Origin: JAWODU01 sp046483125
GTDB lineage: Bacteria; Verrucomicrobiota; Kiritimatiellia; UBA8416; JAWODU01
NCBI GenBank assembly: GCA_046483125.1
Contig: JAWODU010000115.1
Span: forward strand, 1 to 50,049
Direction: 5' to 3'
Length of the DNA stretch: 50,049 nt
Shown here: piece by piece, positions 7,838 through 15,927 of the stretch
Position numbering within the stretch: the first letter of the stretch is position 1
Layout: each line of letters opens with the position of its first letter
Notes under the pieces: model-generated
Database searches by the model: none
Seen by the model: only the letters and a program-made list of their open reading frames with translations
What the model was told of the DNA's origin: nothing
Made by a program: the position numbers and the translations under genes

Positions 7838-10800
7838 GCCTCTCCTGCAGAAGGTCCACGCCGTTGAGATAGCGAAGCTTCTGAAACCGCATCGCTATTT
7901 CGGGGGACGAAACGTCTATCCAGAGTTCCCGAAGAGGGAGACCGTAAAGCGGGGCGTAGTCCGTCGTCTTTATGCCGCGGCACCACAGCTCCTCCAGGGG
8001 GCATTCCTTTAAAGAACTCAAGTCATCGACGCCCGTCTTTTCTATATTGAGAAACCGAAGAGGCATTCCCCGCAGCGCCCACAGGGAATCAACTCGTGTT
8101 TCCCCGATATCAAGACGTTCCAGTTTCTTTCCATTGAGTATATTCATGTCGGAAAACCGCGTGTTGTGCATATAAAGCTCTTTCAGGGGCAACTGCCTCA
8201 GGGAAGCGAAATCACTTACGCGCGTACCCGATATGTCCAGGCATTCCAGCTCCTTGAACTCCGCCAGGCCGGAAATATCCTGTACTTTCGTCTCACGCGC
8301 GTGCAGTTGTTTCAGCGGCATGCCTTCCAGCAAACCGATGTCGCCAAACTGCGTGCCGTTAACATTCAGTATCCGAACCTTCTCCAGCTGTTTCAGGGCC
8401 GTGAAATCGTAAGCCTTTATTTTTGAGAGCACCAGGTGAGTCAAAGGCATCCCGCCAAGCGGCCTCAGTCTCCTGACGTCCGTATCGGCTAAGTTGAGAT
8501 ACTTGAGCGACAGGCCCCCCAACTGCAGAATACTGGTTATCTTCGTGCCCCGCAGATTCAGGTGTTCTATCGGCAATCCCTCAAGCGCGGACAAATTACG
8601 GACCGCGGTGTGCGATAGATTCACCATGTTCAGAGGCATCCGGTTCAGGACGTCGATGTTGTAAATCCGGCAATTGGAAACGCGCAGTTCAGTCAGAGCC
8701 AGACCTCGAAGCGAAGATATGTCCTTCAGTATTCCCTGCTCCTCTATCCCCAGCTCTGTCTCGCCGCTGTAATCGAAAGACTTCAGGTCGGTAAGAGCGG
8801 CAACGGGCCCAATGTCCCGCAGGCCCGTGCCGCGTATTCTGAGTTCGGTGACCTTGCCGGCCTCGTCCGTTTCCATGCTTATATTCTCGCCTGTCAGAGC
8901 AGGGTTTCTCTGGAGCAGGAGGTTCCGGACAGCGTCGGCGTTGCCTTCAATCGCCTTGAGTTCCGACAGCAGGGACACTTCCGGCGGTTCTATTGTCTTC
9001 GGCGCCGGTCTTTCCGGTTTTTCCGGTTCCGGGGCCTCGGTCTTGACCGTCTCCAGCGCCTCCAGAACGGGTTCGGCCCTGCGGGCGAAACGCGTTCCTC
9101 CGTACATTTCCCTGTAGCGCTCCGCTCCGGTGGAGCACCTCTCCGCCGCCTTGGGGCTGAAATCGGCCAGTTTTATGTTCCCGGCCCATTCGCCGGGGTT
9201 GAATTCGTCGACTTTCATGCCCACACTGCCCAGCAGGTATCTCAAGGCCTTTTCAGCTTCCTCCTCCATGCTCTCGGCCATCCTGTCGTCGATATACGAA
9301 ACAAGGTATTTGCCCAGGGGCGACTTCATGCCGCCGAAGTACCGTCTCGCGTGTGAGAAAGCGCCGGAGGAGTACGCCATCAGTCCTTTCATCAGGGCCG
9401 CGCATGACTCGTCCATTGTTTCCATTCTCTTGAGGCGTTCTCTCAGCGACAGGTCATCAACCCCGAACGATATCTCGCTTACGGCGTTCCCTATTCCGAT
9501 CTTCTGCCTGGCGTAGACCCTGCCGGCCAGGACCTTTTGCACTTCCACCCGTTTTTTGCCTCTCTTCAATTCCACCGTAACGCTTCTGCCGGCATCCTTC
9601 TTGAATGATTCCAGTATCCTGTCGCTGACCGACGCGGAGTTTCTCAGAAGGTCGCGCACTTCCGCGGCCGTATCGGCTACGGGTTTCATTTCCGGGTCCT
9701 TGATCGCGGCGCGTGTCTCTGCGGCGCCAGCTTCCACGCCGCGTTCCAGGACGGCCGCGGCCACAGACGTCATGAAAGAGGAAAATTTCTGTTCGGCGAC
9801 GCGCTGTCTTTCCTCTTCCTCTCTTCTGAGTTTGTCAGCCCTCATTCTCAACCGGGAAGCGGCGGATCTTCTTTCCTGTTCGGACTCTTCGGCAAACGGC
9901 CCTGAATACTCCCGGTAAAACGCAACGGCCCGCTCGAAATCCCCGGCTTCAACAAACGCGGAGACCTGATTTTCGAGTTCCTTTAGAACACCCATCACCT
10001 CGTCACGCTTCTCCCTGCTCAGGCGCTTCATTTCGGCGCGGGCCTTTTCCGCGTACTCCGTGCCCCAGGTCTCCTCCATTACCTCCCTGTATCTCCGTAT
10101 GGCTTCGTCATATTCCTGCGGGTTCTCCGCCGCCCACGCTTTGGCGCTGTTGTACATTCTCTCGGCCTTCGCCACCTGGGGGTCGGGCGGAAGAGTGACC
10201 GGGGGCCTGTACTGAACGGGGCGCCCGGCCCGTACGGGCTGTGACCCTTTTCTGCTCAGGAGCACCACGCCCGCAATCAGCACGATTGCCCCAAGCGCTA
10301 TCAAGGCGACCTTCAGCGGCAGAAGGTCCGCCTTTTTCTGCTCGACCGGGCTCACTACCGGTCCTGCCGAGGAGGTTTTGCCAGTCGCGCGCGTTTTTTC
10401 AATTGTACTGGCCGCCCCCTGCGGCAGTCTTTTCAGCGGGAACAAACCGCGCTTTACCCTCGCGAAGTCTTTGGATACTTCGTTCCAGTCCTTCTGCCTG
10501 TCTTCGCGGTCCTTGGCCAGCATCTTTTCCAGCAGACACCGCATCGCCTTGGAGACTTCAGGGTTCACCCTTAACGGGTCCTGCACCGTCCCGCTGACCT
10601 GGAGTTTCATGGACGACTCCTCGGAATGCTCCTTGAAAAGCAGTTCCCCGGTCACCAAATAATACAGCATCGCGCCCAGCGAATAGATATCCGCCCTGCA
10701 GTCCATGTCGGCTGAGCCCGTCGCCTGCTCCGGCGACATGTACGCCGGTGTGCCCATGACCTCGTCCGTAGTCGCCTCCCCGGCTACAGCGCTTATTGTG

Positions 10801-11258
10801 CGGGCAAGCCCCAGGTCCGCCACTTTTACCGTCCCGTCCTCGTCAATCATCACGTTATCGGGCTTGATGTCGCAATGTATGATATGTTCTCTCTCCCATG
10901 CGTAACCCAGCGCGTCCGCCACGCATTCGGCGACTACAAGGGCTTCCTTCTCTGAAATGGCGCCTTTCCGCCTGATCCAGTCACCCACGGTGTATCCGGC
11001 CACGTACTCCATAATGAAGTAATAAGCGCCGTCCCCGTAACTGGCGTCATAGACCTGGACTATACCGGGATGCTTCAGTTTCGCGGCGGACTGGGCTTCG
11101 GTCTGGAACCTCTTCACGTCCGCTTCGTCGCTTGAGTACTGGGTCGACAGGCACTTTATGGCCACGGTCCTGTCCAGGGACACCTGGCGGGCTTTCCAGA
11201 CGGTCGCCATTCCGCCTTCCCCGAGCTTTTCCAGCATGTCAAATCCGGTTATCTTCAT
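7809..11258 (-). CDS. Hanks-type Ser/Thr protein kinase with membrane anchor and C-terminal leucine-rich repeats
   Basis: A 1149-residue receptor-like kinase. The kinase domain spans residues 5-275: glycine loop LGEGGMATVWKAR, ATP-binding lysine K35 in TVAIK, catalytic loop HCDIKPDN (D130; Cys replaces the usual Arg of HRD), VADLGLAR in place of DFG, and activation segment GTPAYMSPEQA. A membrane segment follows near 310-330. Residues 345-760 are charged and helical with probable coiled coil, and residues 800-1120 hold about a dozen 21-22-residue leucine-rich repeats (LKYLNLADTDVRRL type). The LRR part is therefore predicted outside the cytoplasm as a sensor. The start at 11258 has GGGAATGAG upstream; earlier in-frame starts lie inside the preceding gene. 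It is four bases downstream of the CxxCxGxG gene and divergent from the pilus locus. Function is inferred from domains. Confidence 0.9.
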   Translation of the reverse strand: MKITGFDMLEKLGEGGMATVWKARQVSLDRTVAIKCLSTQYSSDEADVKRFQTEAQSAAKLKHPGIVQVYDASYGDGAYYFIMEYVAGYTVGDWIRRKGAISEKEALVVAECVADALGYAWEREHIIHCDIKPDNVMIDEDGTVKVADLGLARTISAVAGEATTDEVMGTPAYMSPEQATGSADMDCRADIYSLGAMLYYLVTGELLFKEHSEESSMKLQVSGTVQDPLRVNPEVSKAMRCLLEKMLAKDREDRQKDWNEVSKDFARVKRGLFPLKRLPQGAASTIEKTRATGKTSSAGPVVSPVEQKKADLLPLKVALIALGAIVLIAGVVLLSRKGSQPVRAGRPVQYRPPVTLPPDPQVAKAERMYNSAKAWAAENPQEYDEAIRRYREVMEETWGTEYAEKARAEMKRLSREKRDEVMGVLKELENQVSAFVEAGDFERAVAFYREYSGPFAEESEQERRSAASRLRMRADKLRREEEERQRVAEQKFSSFMTSVAAAVLERGVEAGAAETRAAIKDPEMKPVADTAAEVRDLLRNSASVSDRILESFKKDAGRSVTVELKRGKKRVEVQKVLAGRVYARQKIGIGNAVSEISFGVDDLSLRERLKRMETMDESCAALMKGLMAYSSGAFSHARRYFGGMKSPLGKYLVSYIDDRMAESMEEEAEKALRYLLGSVGMKVDEFNPGEWAGNIKLADFSPKAAERCSTGAERYREMYGGTRFARRAEPVLEALETVKTEAPEPEKPERPAPKTIEPPEVSLLSELKAIEGNADAVRNLLLQRNPALTGENISMETDEAGKVTELRIRGTGLRDIGPVAALTDLKSFDYSGETELGIEEQGILKDISSLRGLALTELRVSNCRIYNIDVLNRMPLNMVNLSHTAVRNLSALEGLPIEHLNLRGTKITSILQLGGLSLKYLNLADTDVRRLRPLGGMPLTHLVLSKIKAYDFTALKQLEKVRILNVNGTQFGDIGLLEGMPLKQLHARETKVQDISGLAEFKELECLDISGTRVSDFASLRQLPLKELYMHNTRFSDMNILNGKKLERLDIGETRVDSLWALRGMPLRFLNIEKTGVDDLSSLKECPLEELWCRGIKTTDYAPLYGLPLRELWIDVSSPEIAMRFQKLRYLNGVDLLQERLRRLNRRAR

Positions 11259-11262
11259 TTTC

Positions 11263-12273
11263 TCATTCCCGGCCGTCCCCGTTGCACGAAGTACACACGA
11301 CGATGCCCTCGCCCCCGCATTCCTCGCAGACTTCACCATCCTCAACACCTGTGCCGCTGCATTTTGGACACTTCAGATATCCCTGCCCCCCGCACTTATC
11401 GCACAAAGGCCTTTCCCCGGTGCCCCTGCATTTTGCGCACAGGATCGTACCGATGCCATTGCATTCTTCGCATGATACAGTACCCGTTCCATTACACACG
11501 GGACATTTCCGCGTATTGATGAGCTTGGACTTCGTAAGCTGGCCCTGAACCGCGACCCTTACCGTCCCCTCACGGCATTCGGGATTGGGACACTTGACCG
11601 TCCCCCTGCCGCCGCACGTCGGGCATTTAACCCGACCCACGCCTCCGCAGGCGAAACAGAAATCGGCGATGGAACGCTTCAACAGTACCGCCTGCCTCGT
11701 GGACAGGTCCCTTTCGATATTCGAAGGAATCCATGCGCCCCCGACCGGCACGAATTTCTTGCTTCGCTGGAGCATGGTGAACCGTTTCGCCGCCCTTGCC
11801 ATGTTCTCGCGCACGCGACCCAGCATGGAACCAGAAAGGCGCGATTCCTTGCCCAGGAGGCCGGCCTTGATTTCGCTTTCCCGCAGTTTCTTCAGCATTA
11901 CTCCCGCCACGTCTTCACCAGCGCCCGCAGGAGTCAGCATATTCAGAGCCGTGGCGTTTCTGAGCAGAAGCCGGGCCATATAAACGTCGCCGGAGTTGAG
12001 GTGCTTGACACCCGAACGCGCTTCCCGTTCGACAACTTCCACATCCAGGAAAGCGCGGGAGGGCCGGACGCCTGCCTCCGCGTCGCGCCCGCCGCCCGAG
12101 GACCCGGCGCCGGGCAGTTCCGCCCCGCAATGACGGCACGTTTCGGCCCCCGCAGTGTTCTCGTACCCGCACTTGGGGCATATGACAATCTGCGCCAACG
12201 CGGACACGGCGCATATTGAAAACACAATATACGCCGCTACAATCGTTCTGAAATCTGGAGTTTTATCAGCCAT
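11263..12273 (-). CDS. Secreted zinc-ribbon protein with DnaJ-like CxxCxGxG repeats
   Basis: The 336-residue product starts with a signal peptide or anchor (TIVAAYIVFSICAVSALAQ). A zinc ribbon follows (CPKCGYENTAGAETCRHCGAEL), then a low-complexity linker and a helical middle part. The last 130 residues are a long run of CxxCxGxG-type modules (CFACGGVGRVKCPTCGGRG, CPVCNGTGTVSCEECNGIG, CAKCRGTG, CDKCGGQG, CPKCSGTG, CEECGGEG, CTSCNGDG). These modules bind zinc in pairs in DnaJ, but there is no J domain and the protein is predicted to be exported. It is the first gene of the kinase operon. The start at 12273 leaves room for the upstream promoter; a GTG at 12321 is possible. Function is unknown; a periplasmic thiol or zinc chaperone role is speculation. 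Confidence 0.75.
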   Translation of the reverse strand: MADKTPDFRTIVAAYIVFSICAVSALAQIVICPKCGYENTAGAETCRHCGAELPGAGSSGGGRDAEAGVRPSRAFLDVEVVEREARSGVKHLNSGDVYMARLLLRNATALNMLTPAGAGEDVAGVMLKKLRESEIKAGLLGKESRLSGSMLGRVRENMARAAKRFTMLQRSKKFVPVGGAWIPSNIERDLSTRQAVLLKRSIADFCFACGGVGRVKCPTCGGRGTVKCPNPECREGTVRVAVQGQLTKSKLINTRKCPVCNGTGTVSCEECNGIGTILCAKCRGTGERPLCDKCGGQGYLKCPKCSGTGVEDGEVCEECGGEGIVVCTSCNGDGRE

Positions 12274-12311
12274 AACGGGGCGGAAACGCCTACCTGTAAG
12301 CACATCTTTAT

Positions 12312-12340
12312 TAATTATCACCTTTACAATTTTGCGTCAA
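12312..12340 (-). promoter_or_regulatory. Candidate promoter for the CxxCxGxG-kinase operon
   Basis: On the minus strand, TTGACG (12335-12340), a 17-base spacer and TAATTA (12312-12317) lie about 40 bases upstream of the 12273 start codon. The -35 box is good and the -10 box is moderate. It overlaps the divergent candidate promoter of the pilus locus, so the two units could compete or be co-regulated. Confidence 0.4.
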
Positions 12341-12351
12341 GGAACTAATAT
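12323..12351 (+). promoter_or_regulatory. Candidate promoter for the Tad/Flp locus
   Basis: TTTACA (12323-12328), a 17-base spacer and TAATAT (12346-12351) precede the first pilin gene. The predicted transcription start falls within a few bases of the ATG at 12363, which would favour the second ATG at 12372 or a leaderless message. It is antisense to, and interleaved with, the promoter proposed for the kinase operon. Confidence 0.35.
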
Positions 12352-12362
12352 TCAGTACAGTA

Positions 12363-12548
12363 ATGAGAATAATGGGTGTGCGTAAAATACCGGGATTCAA
12401 ACGGCCGAGGGGCGGCCAGGCGATGATAGAATACGTCATAACCGCGGGTATGCTGATAGCGGCGGTGGCGATTATGGCGGTATTCCTGTACACTTTCCGC
12501 GAAAACAGCGGGCGGATCCTGGATCTGGTCGCTTCGGAGTATCCCTAA
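12363..12548 (+). CDS. Flp/type IVb pilin-like protein 1
   Basis: A 61-residue protein with a class III (Flp-type) prepilin signal: basic leader MGVRKIPGFKRPRGG, a cleavage site expected before QAMIEY with Glu at +5 counted from Q as +1 in the usual scheme, and one hydrophobic helix (VITAGMLIAAVAIMAVFLY). The mature part ends after a short tail (LDLVASEYP). It would be processed by a TadV/CpaA peptidase and polymerise or act as a pseudopilin. The start could be ATG 12363 or ATG 12372 (MGVRK). It begins the plus-strand Tad locus, 74 bases before the second pilin. Confidence 0.75.
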   Translation: MRIMGVRKIPGFKRPRGGQAMIEYVITAGMLIAAVAIMAVFLYTFRENSGRILDLVASEYP

Positions 12549-12622
12549 GGGGCGGACGACCGAGGACGGTTTGAGGAACGTGCGGGCAGGAAGAATATTT
12601 TTGGAATAGAGGAGGAGAATAC

Positions 12623-12859
12623 ATGAAAAGAACCGGAAACAGCAAAAGCGGCCAGACAATGGTTGAGTACATAATCATCGTGGTGATTATAGCTATTGCG
12701 GCCATTGCCATCTTCGGCGTGTTCGGAGACACCATACGAGCCAAACTGGGCGGAGCAGTTGAGGAAATGGGAGGCGATTCGGACGACAAGAAACAGGCCC
12801 TTTCCCAGACATCTCACGACTACCTGAAGGAAATGGACGAAGAAGGCGCCGGCAACTGA
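12623..12859 (+). CDS. flp: Flp/type IVb pilin
   Basis: A 78-residue Flp pilin: leader MKRTGNSKSG, cleavage expected between G and QTMVEY, then the hydrophobic helix YIIIVVIIAIAAIAIFGVFG. An acidic, hydrophilic tail follows (VEEMGGDSDDKK and onwards). The start has a strong ribosome binding site (GAGGAGGA just upstream of ATG). This is the better candidate for the major pilin because of its translation signal and typical GQTMVEY motif. It lies four bases before the TadG-like gene. Confidence 0.85.
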   Translation: MKRTGNSKSGQTMVEYIIIVVIIAIAAIAIFGVFGDTIRAKLGGAVEEMGGDSDDKKQALSQTSHDYLKEMDEEGAGN

Positions 12860-12863
12860 AGAG

Positions 12864-14294
12864 ATGTCAGGTTCCGGTATCTCCTTCAGAATAAGAAGAC
12901 GAAGCGGCCAGACCGTGATTTTCCTGATCATGGTGGTGGCGATACTTGCCTTTGTTGTGCTCTGGAATTTCGATCTTCACAAGATCCTCTTCGTCAAGTC
13001 GAGAAGCCAGAACGCGGGTGATTCCGCAGCGCTTGCCGCCTCCAGGTGGCAGGGCATTACGCTCAATCTTATAGGCGACCTGAATATAATGCAGGCCCTG
13101 GCCCTGAGTTCCGGAAACGCCGGAACCGTCGAATCCATCAGCAACATCCAGGCGAGGCTCTGCTATACCGGGCCGATGATAGCGATGCAGGCCTGCCAGC
13201 AGGCGGCAAAAAACAACCACATATATGTCAACGATGGCTTTACCGAACGCCTCATGGAGCACGCCGAAGCCGTCAGGAACGAGTACACTCAAATCACGCC
13301 CTCGGGCGAAATGCTCTTTCCGGAGCCCTATCCCGGATGCTGGCTGGAGTACTCCGCCATGCTGGAAGTGATCGCGCGAGACGGCGTAGCCGCCGGTCCC
13401 GACAACGCCAGGCTTTACACCGACTGGGCAATGGGCAGTCATATTCTGCTCAACCCCGCCTTTTATGACGCAATTGCCGGAAAGAGCTGGTGCTGGTTTT
13501 ATCATAACGCCTACGAACTCCTCCGGGACTACGACGACTATTCCTACTGGGAGCATTTCCCTCTTCCGGAGCTTCCGCACCGCCAGTACATCAACAGCGA
13601 AATATTCGGCCTCGGACTGTCGAAGCACTATACGACCCTGTCGTTTCTCGGTGTTTCGACCTCCCTTCTGACCTCGGTTGCCGGGGAAAGAAGATTAGGG
13701 GAAGGAATCGATACCAACGGCATGTCGGGAACCGCGGCATGGTACTGTTACGACAACGGCCGGTGGAGCGCGTGGGATGCCATGGCGGTGAGCGGACCGG
13801 ACGCGGCGCCGCTTACCGGTCCGGTCAAACCCCAATACGACTACGCGGGAGCCGACTCTGCAGTCAGGGTCAACGCTGAGGCGGCGCGGCTCACGCCCGC
13901 CCCGGGCGGGGGAGAGGTTACCAATACTATAACCTGGACGGCGGCCGCCAAGGTTTTCGGATACCTCAACGACGACGACCGTCCCAACGCATACGATATT
14001 GTACTGCCCGCATTTCACAATGTCCGGCTCATACCGGTGGACGCGTCTTCGGCGCCGGCGGCGGGCGCTTACGACCTGGAATGGCGCGATCACGTGGAAG
14101 AACACCTGGAAGAGTATCTTGTAAACGGCCCCCGGGAACGCTCGTGCCGGTACTGCCGCCAACTTGTAGTATGGGAAAGCGATCCCTTCAGGCAGGAAGG
14201 GATAGACTGGCTTCGGCAGTACAGTCACCTCTGCACGGTGCCGCCTCCCGGCGGAGGAGGACACAGGGGCGGAGGAAGAAGGAGAGCGCATTAG
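12864..14294 (+). CDS. Tad locus TadG-like pilus-associated protein
   Basis: A 476-residue protein with a basic leader and RRRSGQTVIFLIMVVAILAFVVLW, the single N-terminal membrane segment of the TadE/TadG-like family, followed by QNAGDSAALAASRWQ, a characteristic TadG N-terminal helix. The large remainder is predicted periplasmic and is rich in Tyr, Trp and Asp, and the extreme C-terminus is a Gly/His/Arg cluster. In other bacteria TadG is a minor pilin or pilus-anchoring protein. No von Willebrand MIDAS motif is visible, unlike the longer TadG proteins. It starts four bases after the flp stop. Homology beyond the N-terminal 60 residues is not apparent to me. Confidence 0.7.
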   Translation: MSGSGISFRIRRRSGQTVIFLIMVVAILAFVVLWNFDLHKILFVKSRSQNAGDSAALAASRWQGITLNLIGDLNIMQALALSSGNAGTVESISNIQARLCYTGPMIAMQACQQAAKNNHIYVNDGFTERLMEHAEAVRNEYTQITPSGEMLFPEPYPGCWLEYSAMLEVIARDGVAAGPDNARLYTDWAMGSHILLNPAFYDAIAGKSWCWFYHNAYELLRDYDDYSYWEHFPLPELPHRQYINSEIFGLGLSKHYTTLSFLGVSTSLLTSVAGERRLGEGIDTNGMSGTAAWYCYDNGRWSAWDAMAVSGPDAAPLTGPVKPQYDYAGADSAVRVNAEAARLTPAPGGGEVTNTITWTAAAKVFGYLNDDDRPNAYDIVLPAFHNVRLIPVDASSAPAAGAYDLEWRDHVEEHLEEYLVNGPRERSCRYCRQLVVWESDPFRQEGIDWLRQYSHLCTVPPPGGGGHRGGGRRRAH

Positions 14295-14348
14295 GAGGTT
14301 CAGGGTTGCGAGGTTCCCGGGCAAAGGCGGGTACGCCTCAGGCGGAAA

Positions 14349-14362
14349 GGTTACAGGTTACA
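14349..14362 (+). repeat. Two-unit GGTTACA repeat
   Basis: Two tandem GGTTACA units sit in the 83-base gap between the TadG-like and TadE-like genes, just before the ribosome binding site of the latter. It belongs to the family at 3874-3932 and 14934-14989. Confidence 0.5.
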
Positions 14363-14377
14363 AATTGGAGAAAGCAT

Positions 14378-14929
14378 GTGAGAGTTTTTAACCGAAAGCG
14401 GAAGAGGGACTGCGGGGGACAGGCTATGGTGGAAATGGTGGCGGCCCTTATCGCGATCCTTGTTCTGACGGCCGGGCTCCTGCAGGTCATCGGGCTGGGC
14501 AAAACCCACACCGACTGCATGGTTCAGGCCCGCAGTGACGCCGGTCGGAAGGCGATTTCATCTTTCGCCGGGGAATCACTGTTTTACAGCGATCCGGACT
14601 ACATAGGCGGCTGGGAAGAAGGACCCGACGGCAAAAGACACACGCGCGACGACAAACCTGTACGTGTCGCCCCCGCCGAATTCAACAGCAGGATCGTGGA
14701 AAGAAGCGTAAAAAACGAAAGCGAATGGAAGCTGATCGAGAGAAGCCCCGACGACAGCCTTCCGGGCATGAGATATTCCCCGAACCCCTCGGTCCACTTC
14801 GGTCTGGTCAGGGGCTACAGCAGTGAGGAAGTGCCCCTTTTGCCCGCCGTGAGGCACTTTCTCTACAGAGCGTCGAGCGTTGAGGTGGAGTCGGAAGTCT
14901 GGATGACGAAGATGGGGGAGATATACTGA
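14378..14929 (+). CDS. TadE-like pseudopilin
   Basis: A 183-residue protein with a basic leader (RVFNRKRKRDCGG) and a prepilin-like junction, GG then QAMVEMVAAL, with Glu at the position conserved in TadE-type pseudopilins. One hydrophobic helix (ALIAILVLTAGLLQVIGLG) follows, and then a soluble domain. TadE and TadF are minor pilins processed by the Tad prepilin peptidase. I start at GTG 14378, which has GGAG seven bases upstream; the frame is open further upstream but that part overlaps the TadG-like gene. The soluble part (LFYSDPDYIGGWEEGPDG) is not one I recognise. Confidence 0.75.
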   Translation: MRVFNRKRKRDCGGQAMVEMVAALIAILVLTAGLLQVIGLGKTHTDCMVQARSDAGRKAISSFAGESLFYSDPDYIGGWEEGPDGKRHTRDDKPVRVAPAEFNSRIVERSVKNESEWKLIERSPDDSLPGMRYSPNPSVHFGLVRGYSSEEVPLLPAVRHFLYRASSVEVESEVWMTKMGEIY

Positions 14930-14933
14930 AGAG

Positions 14934-14989
14934 GGTTACAGGTTACCGATTACCGATCACCGGTCACCGGTCACCGATTACCTGTCACG
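14934..14989 (+). repeat. Eight-unit tandem heptamer array (consensus GRTYACC)
   Basis: Eight consecutive 7-base units: GGTTACA, GGTTACC, GATTACC, GATCACC, GGTCACC, GGTCACC, GATTACC, TGTCACG. The array begins five bases after the TadE-like stop codon and fills most of the gap to the next gene. The period of 7 is not a multiple of 3, and no frame of it is needed for either flanking gene. Confidence 0.85.
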
Positions 14990-15013
14990 GGGTTAATAAA
15001 TCACGGGGGATAA

Positions 15014-15766
15014 GTGAAGGATACAGTTAAGAAAAGAGGGGTTGTTGCGGTGCGGTGGTGCTTTATCGCCGCCACAGCTCTTCTTATGGCCGCGGGTATA
15101 GCGGCGCACGCCCGCGTGTTCATGCGCTGGGGCGCGGCGGAGGAAAGCAGACGCGCCATGGAATCGGCGGGAGGCAGGCATGCTTACAGCGCGGATATAA
15201 CGCTCAACGGTACGTCCGCCGAACTGGCGGTTTTCCACTTCGCCGATTCCCTGCCGGCCGTGGCCGGACAACTGAACAGCATATTCGGCAGTGGAACCAT
15301 GCCCTCCCGTGCGCAGTCCATGGCCGCGGGCGCGGCGCGGGACTCCAACCGGTATCTCCGTTTCCTTGCCCTGGAAACGCGGCCCGGCGCCGGGACGCTT
15401 GTGTTCAGGATCGACCAGAGCCGGTCCGAAGCCGAAAGGTCCCTGAAGCCGCCGCGGCCGTCCGCGCAAGCCCTGCCGCCCTACCCCGGGTGCTCGCCCG
15501 TCTTCAGCGCGGCCAACGGCGATACCGGCACGCGCATGGCCGTATCGGAAACAACGGCGTCCTCCGGCGACATACGGTCTTTCTATCGCTCGCGTCTTGA
15601 AGAAGCCGGCTGGGTGGAGGTTTTACACTCTCCTTACGGTTCAGGTTCTTCAGCCGAAATGGCCGTATTTCTGCGCGAAAACGAAATAGCCTGTGTGCAC
15701 GTCATGCCGGCCGAACGCACCGGCCAGAACCGTATCACCCTTGTACGGAAACGGCACCGAGAGTGA
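15014..15766 (+). CDS. Hypothetical Tad-locus membrane protein
   Basis: A 250-residue protein starting at GTG 15014. One hydrophobic segment (WCFIAATALLMAAGIAAHARVF) lies near residues 15-36, so the rest is predicted outside the cytoplasm. The C-terminal region has a possible small alpha-beta domain (GDIRSFYRSRLEEAGWVEV, then MAVFLRENEIACVHVMPA), which resembles the many short domains in which a sequence-variable protein evaluates a difference between two measurements, but I do not recognise a family. It sits between the TadE-like and CpaB genes on the same strand, so a role in pilus assembly or anchoring is likely from context alone. Confidence 0.6.
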   Translation: MKDTVKKRGVVAVRWCFIAATALLMAAGIAAHARVFMRWGAAEESRRAMESAGGRHAYSADITLNGTSAELAVFHFADSLPAVAGQLNSIFGSGTMPSRAQSMAAGAARDSNRYLRFLALETRPGAGTLVFRIDQSRSEAERSLKPPRPSAQALPPYPGCSPVFSAANGDTGTRMAVSETTASSGDIRSFYRSRLEEAGWVEVLHSPYGSGSSAEMAVFLRENEIACVHVMPAERTGQNRITLVRKRHRE

Positions 15767-15927
15767 AAAAGGGGGCTGTACTTTGTTCGTTGTTGTTTGC
15801 CGGAGAGTGAATTGTTGTGCATCAGGAGCGGGGCATGGAATATTGGTTATTGAAATCGGGCGGTAATACGCCGAATATAGGCAGTTCTCGTTACGCTCAA
15901 AGCAGGCTTATAAAAGGAAGCTGACCC
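15767..15927 (+). other. 161-base gap inside the Tad locus
   Basis: No gene is visible. The stretch holds a small GGCG/CGCC hairpin around GGCGGTAATACGCC, and an AAGGAAGC ribosome-binding-like sequence just upstream of the CpaB start. I see no convincing promoter or terminator. Confidence 0.4.

Noticed and set aside
7809..11348. Kinase start at 11348 (30 residues longer)
   Set aside because: The extra codons lie inside the upstream CxxCxGxG gene, while ATG 11258 has a ribosome binding site and starts directly before the kinase glycine loop.
14934..14989. CRISPR array
   Set aside because: Units are only 7 bases, contiguous and degenerate, with no spacers and no cas genes.
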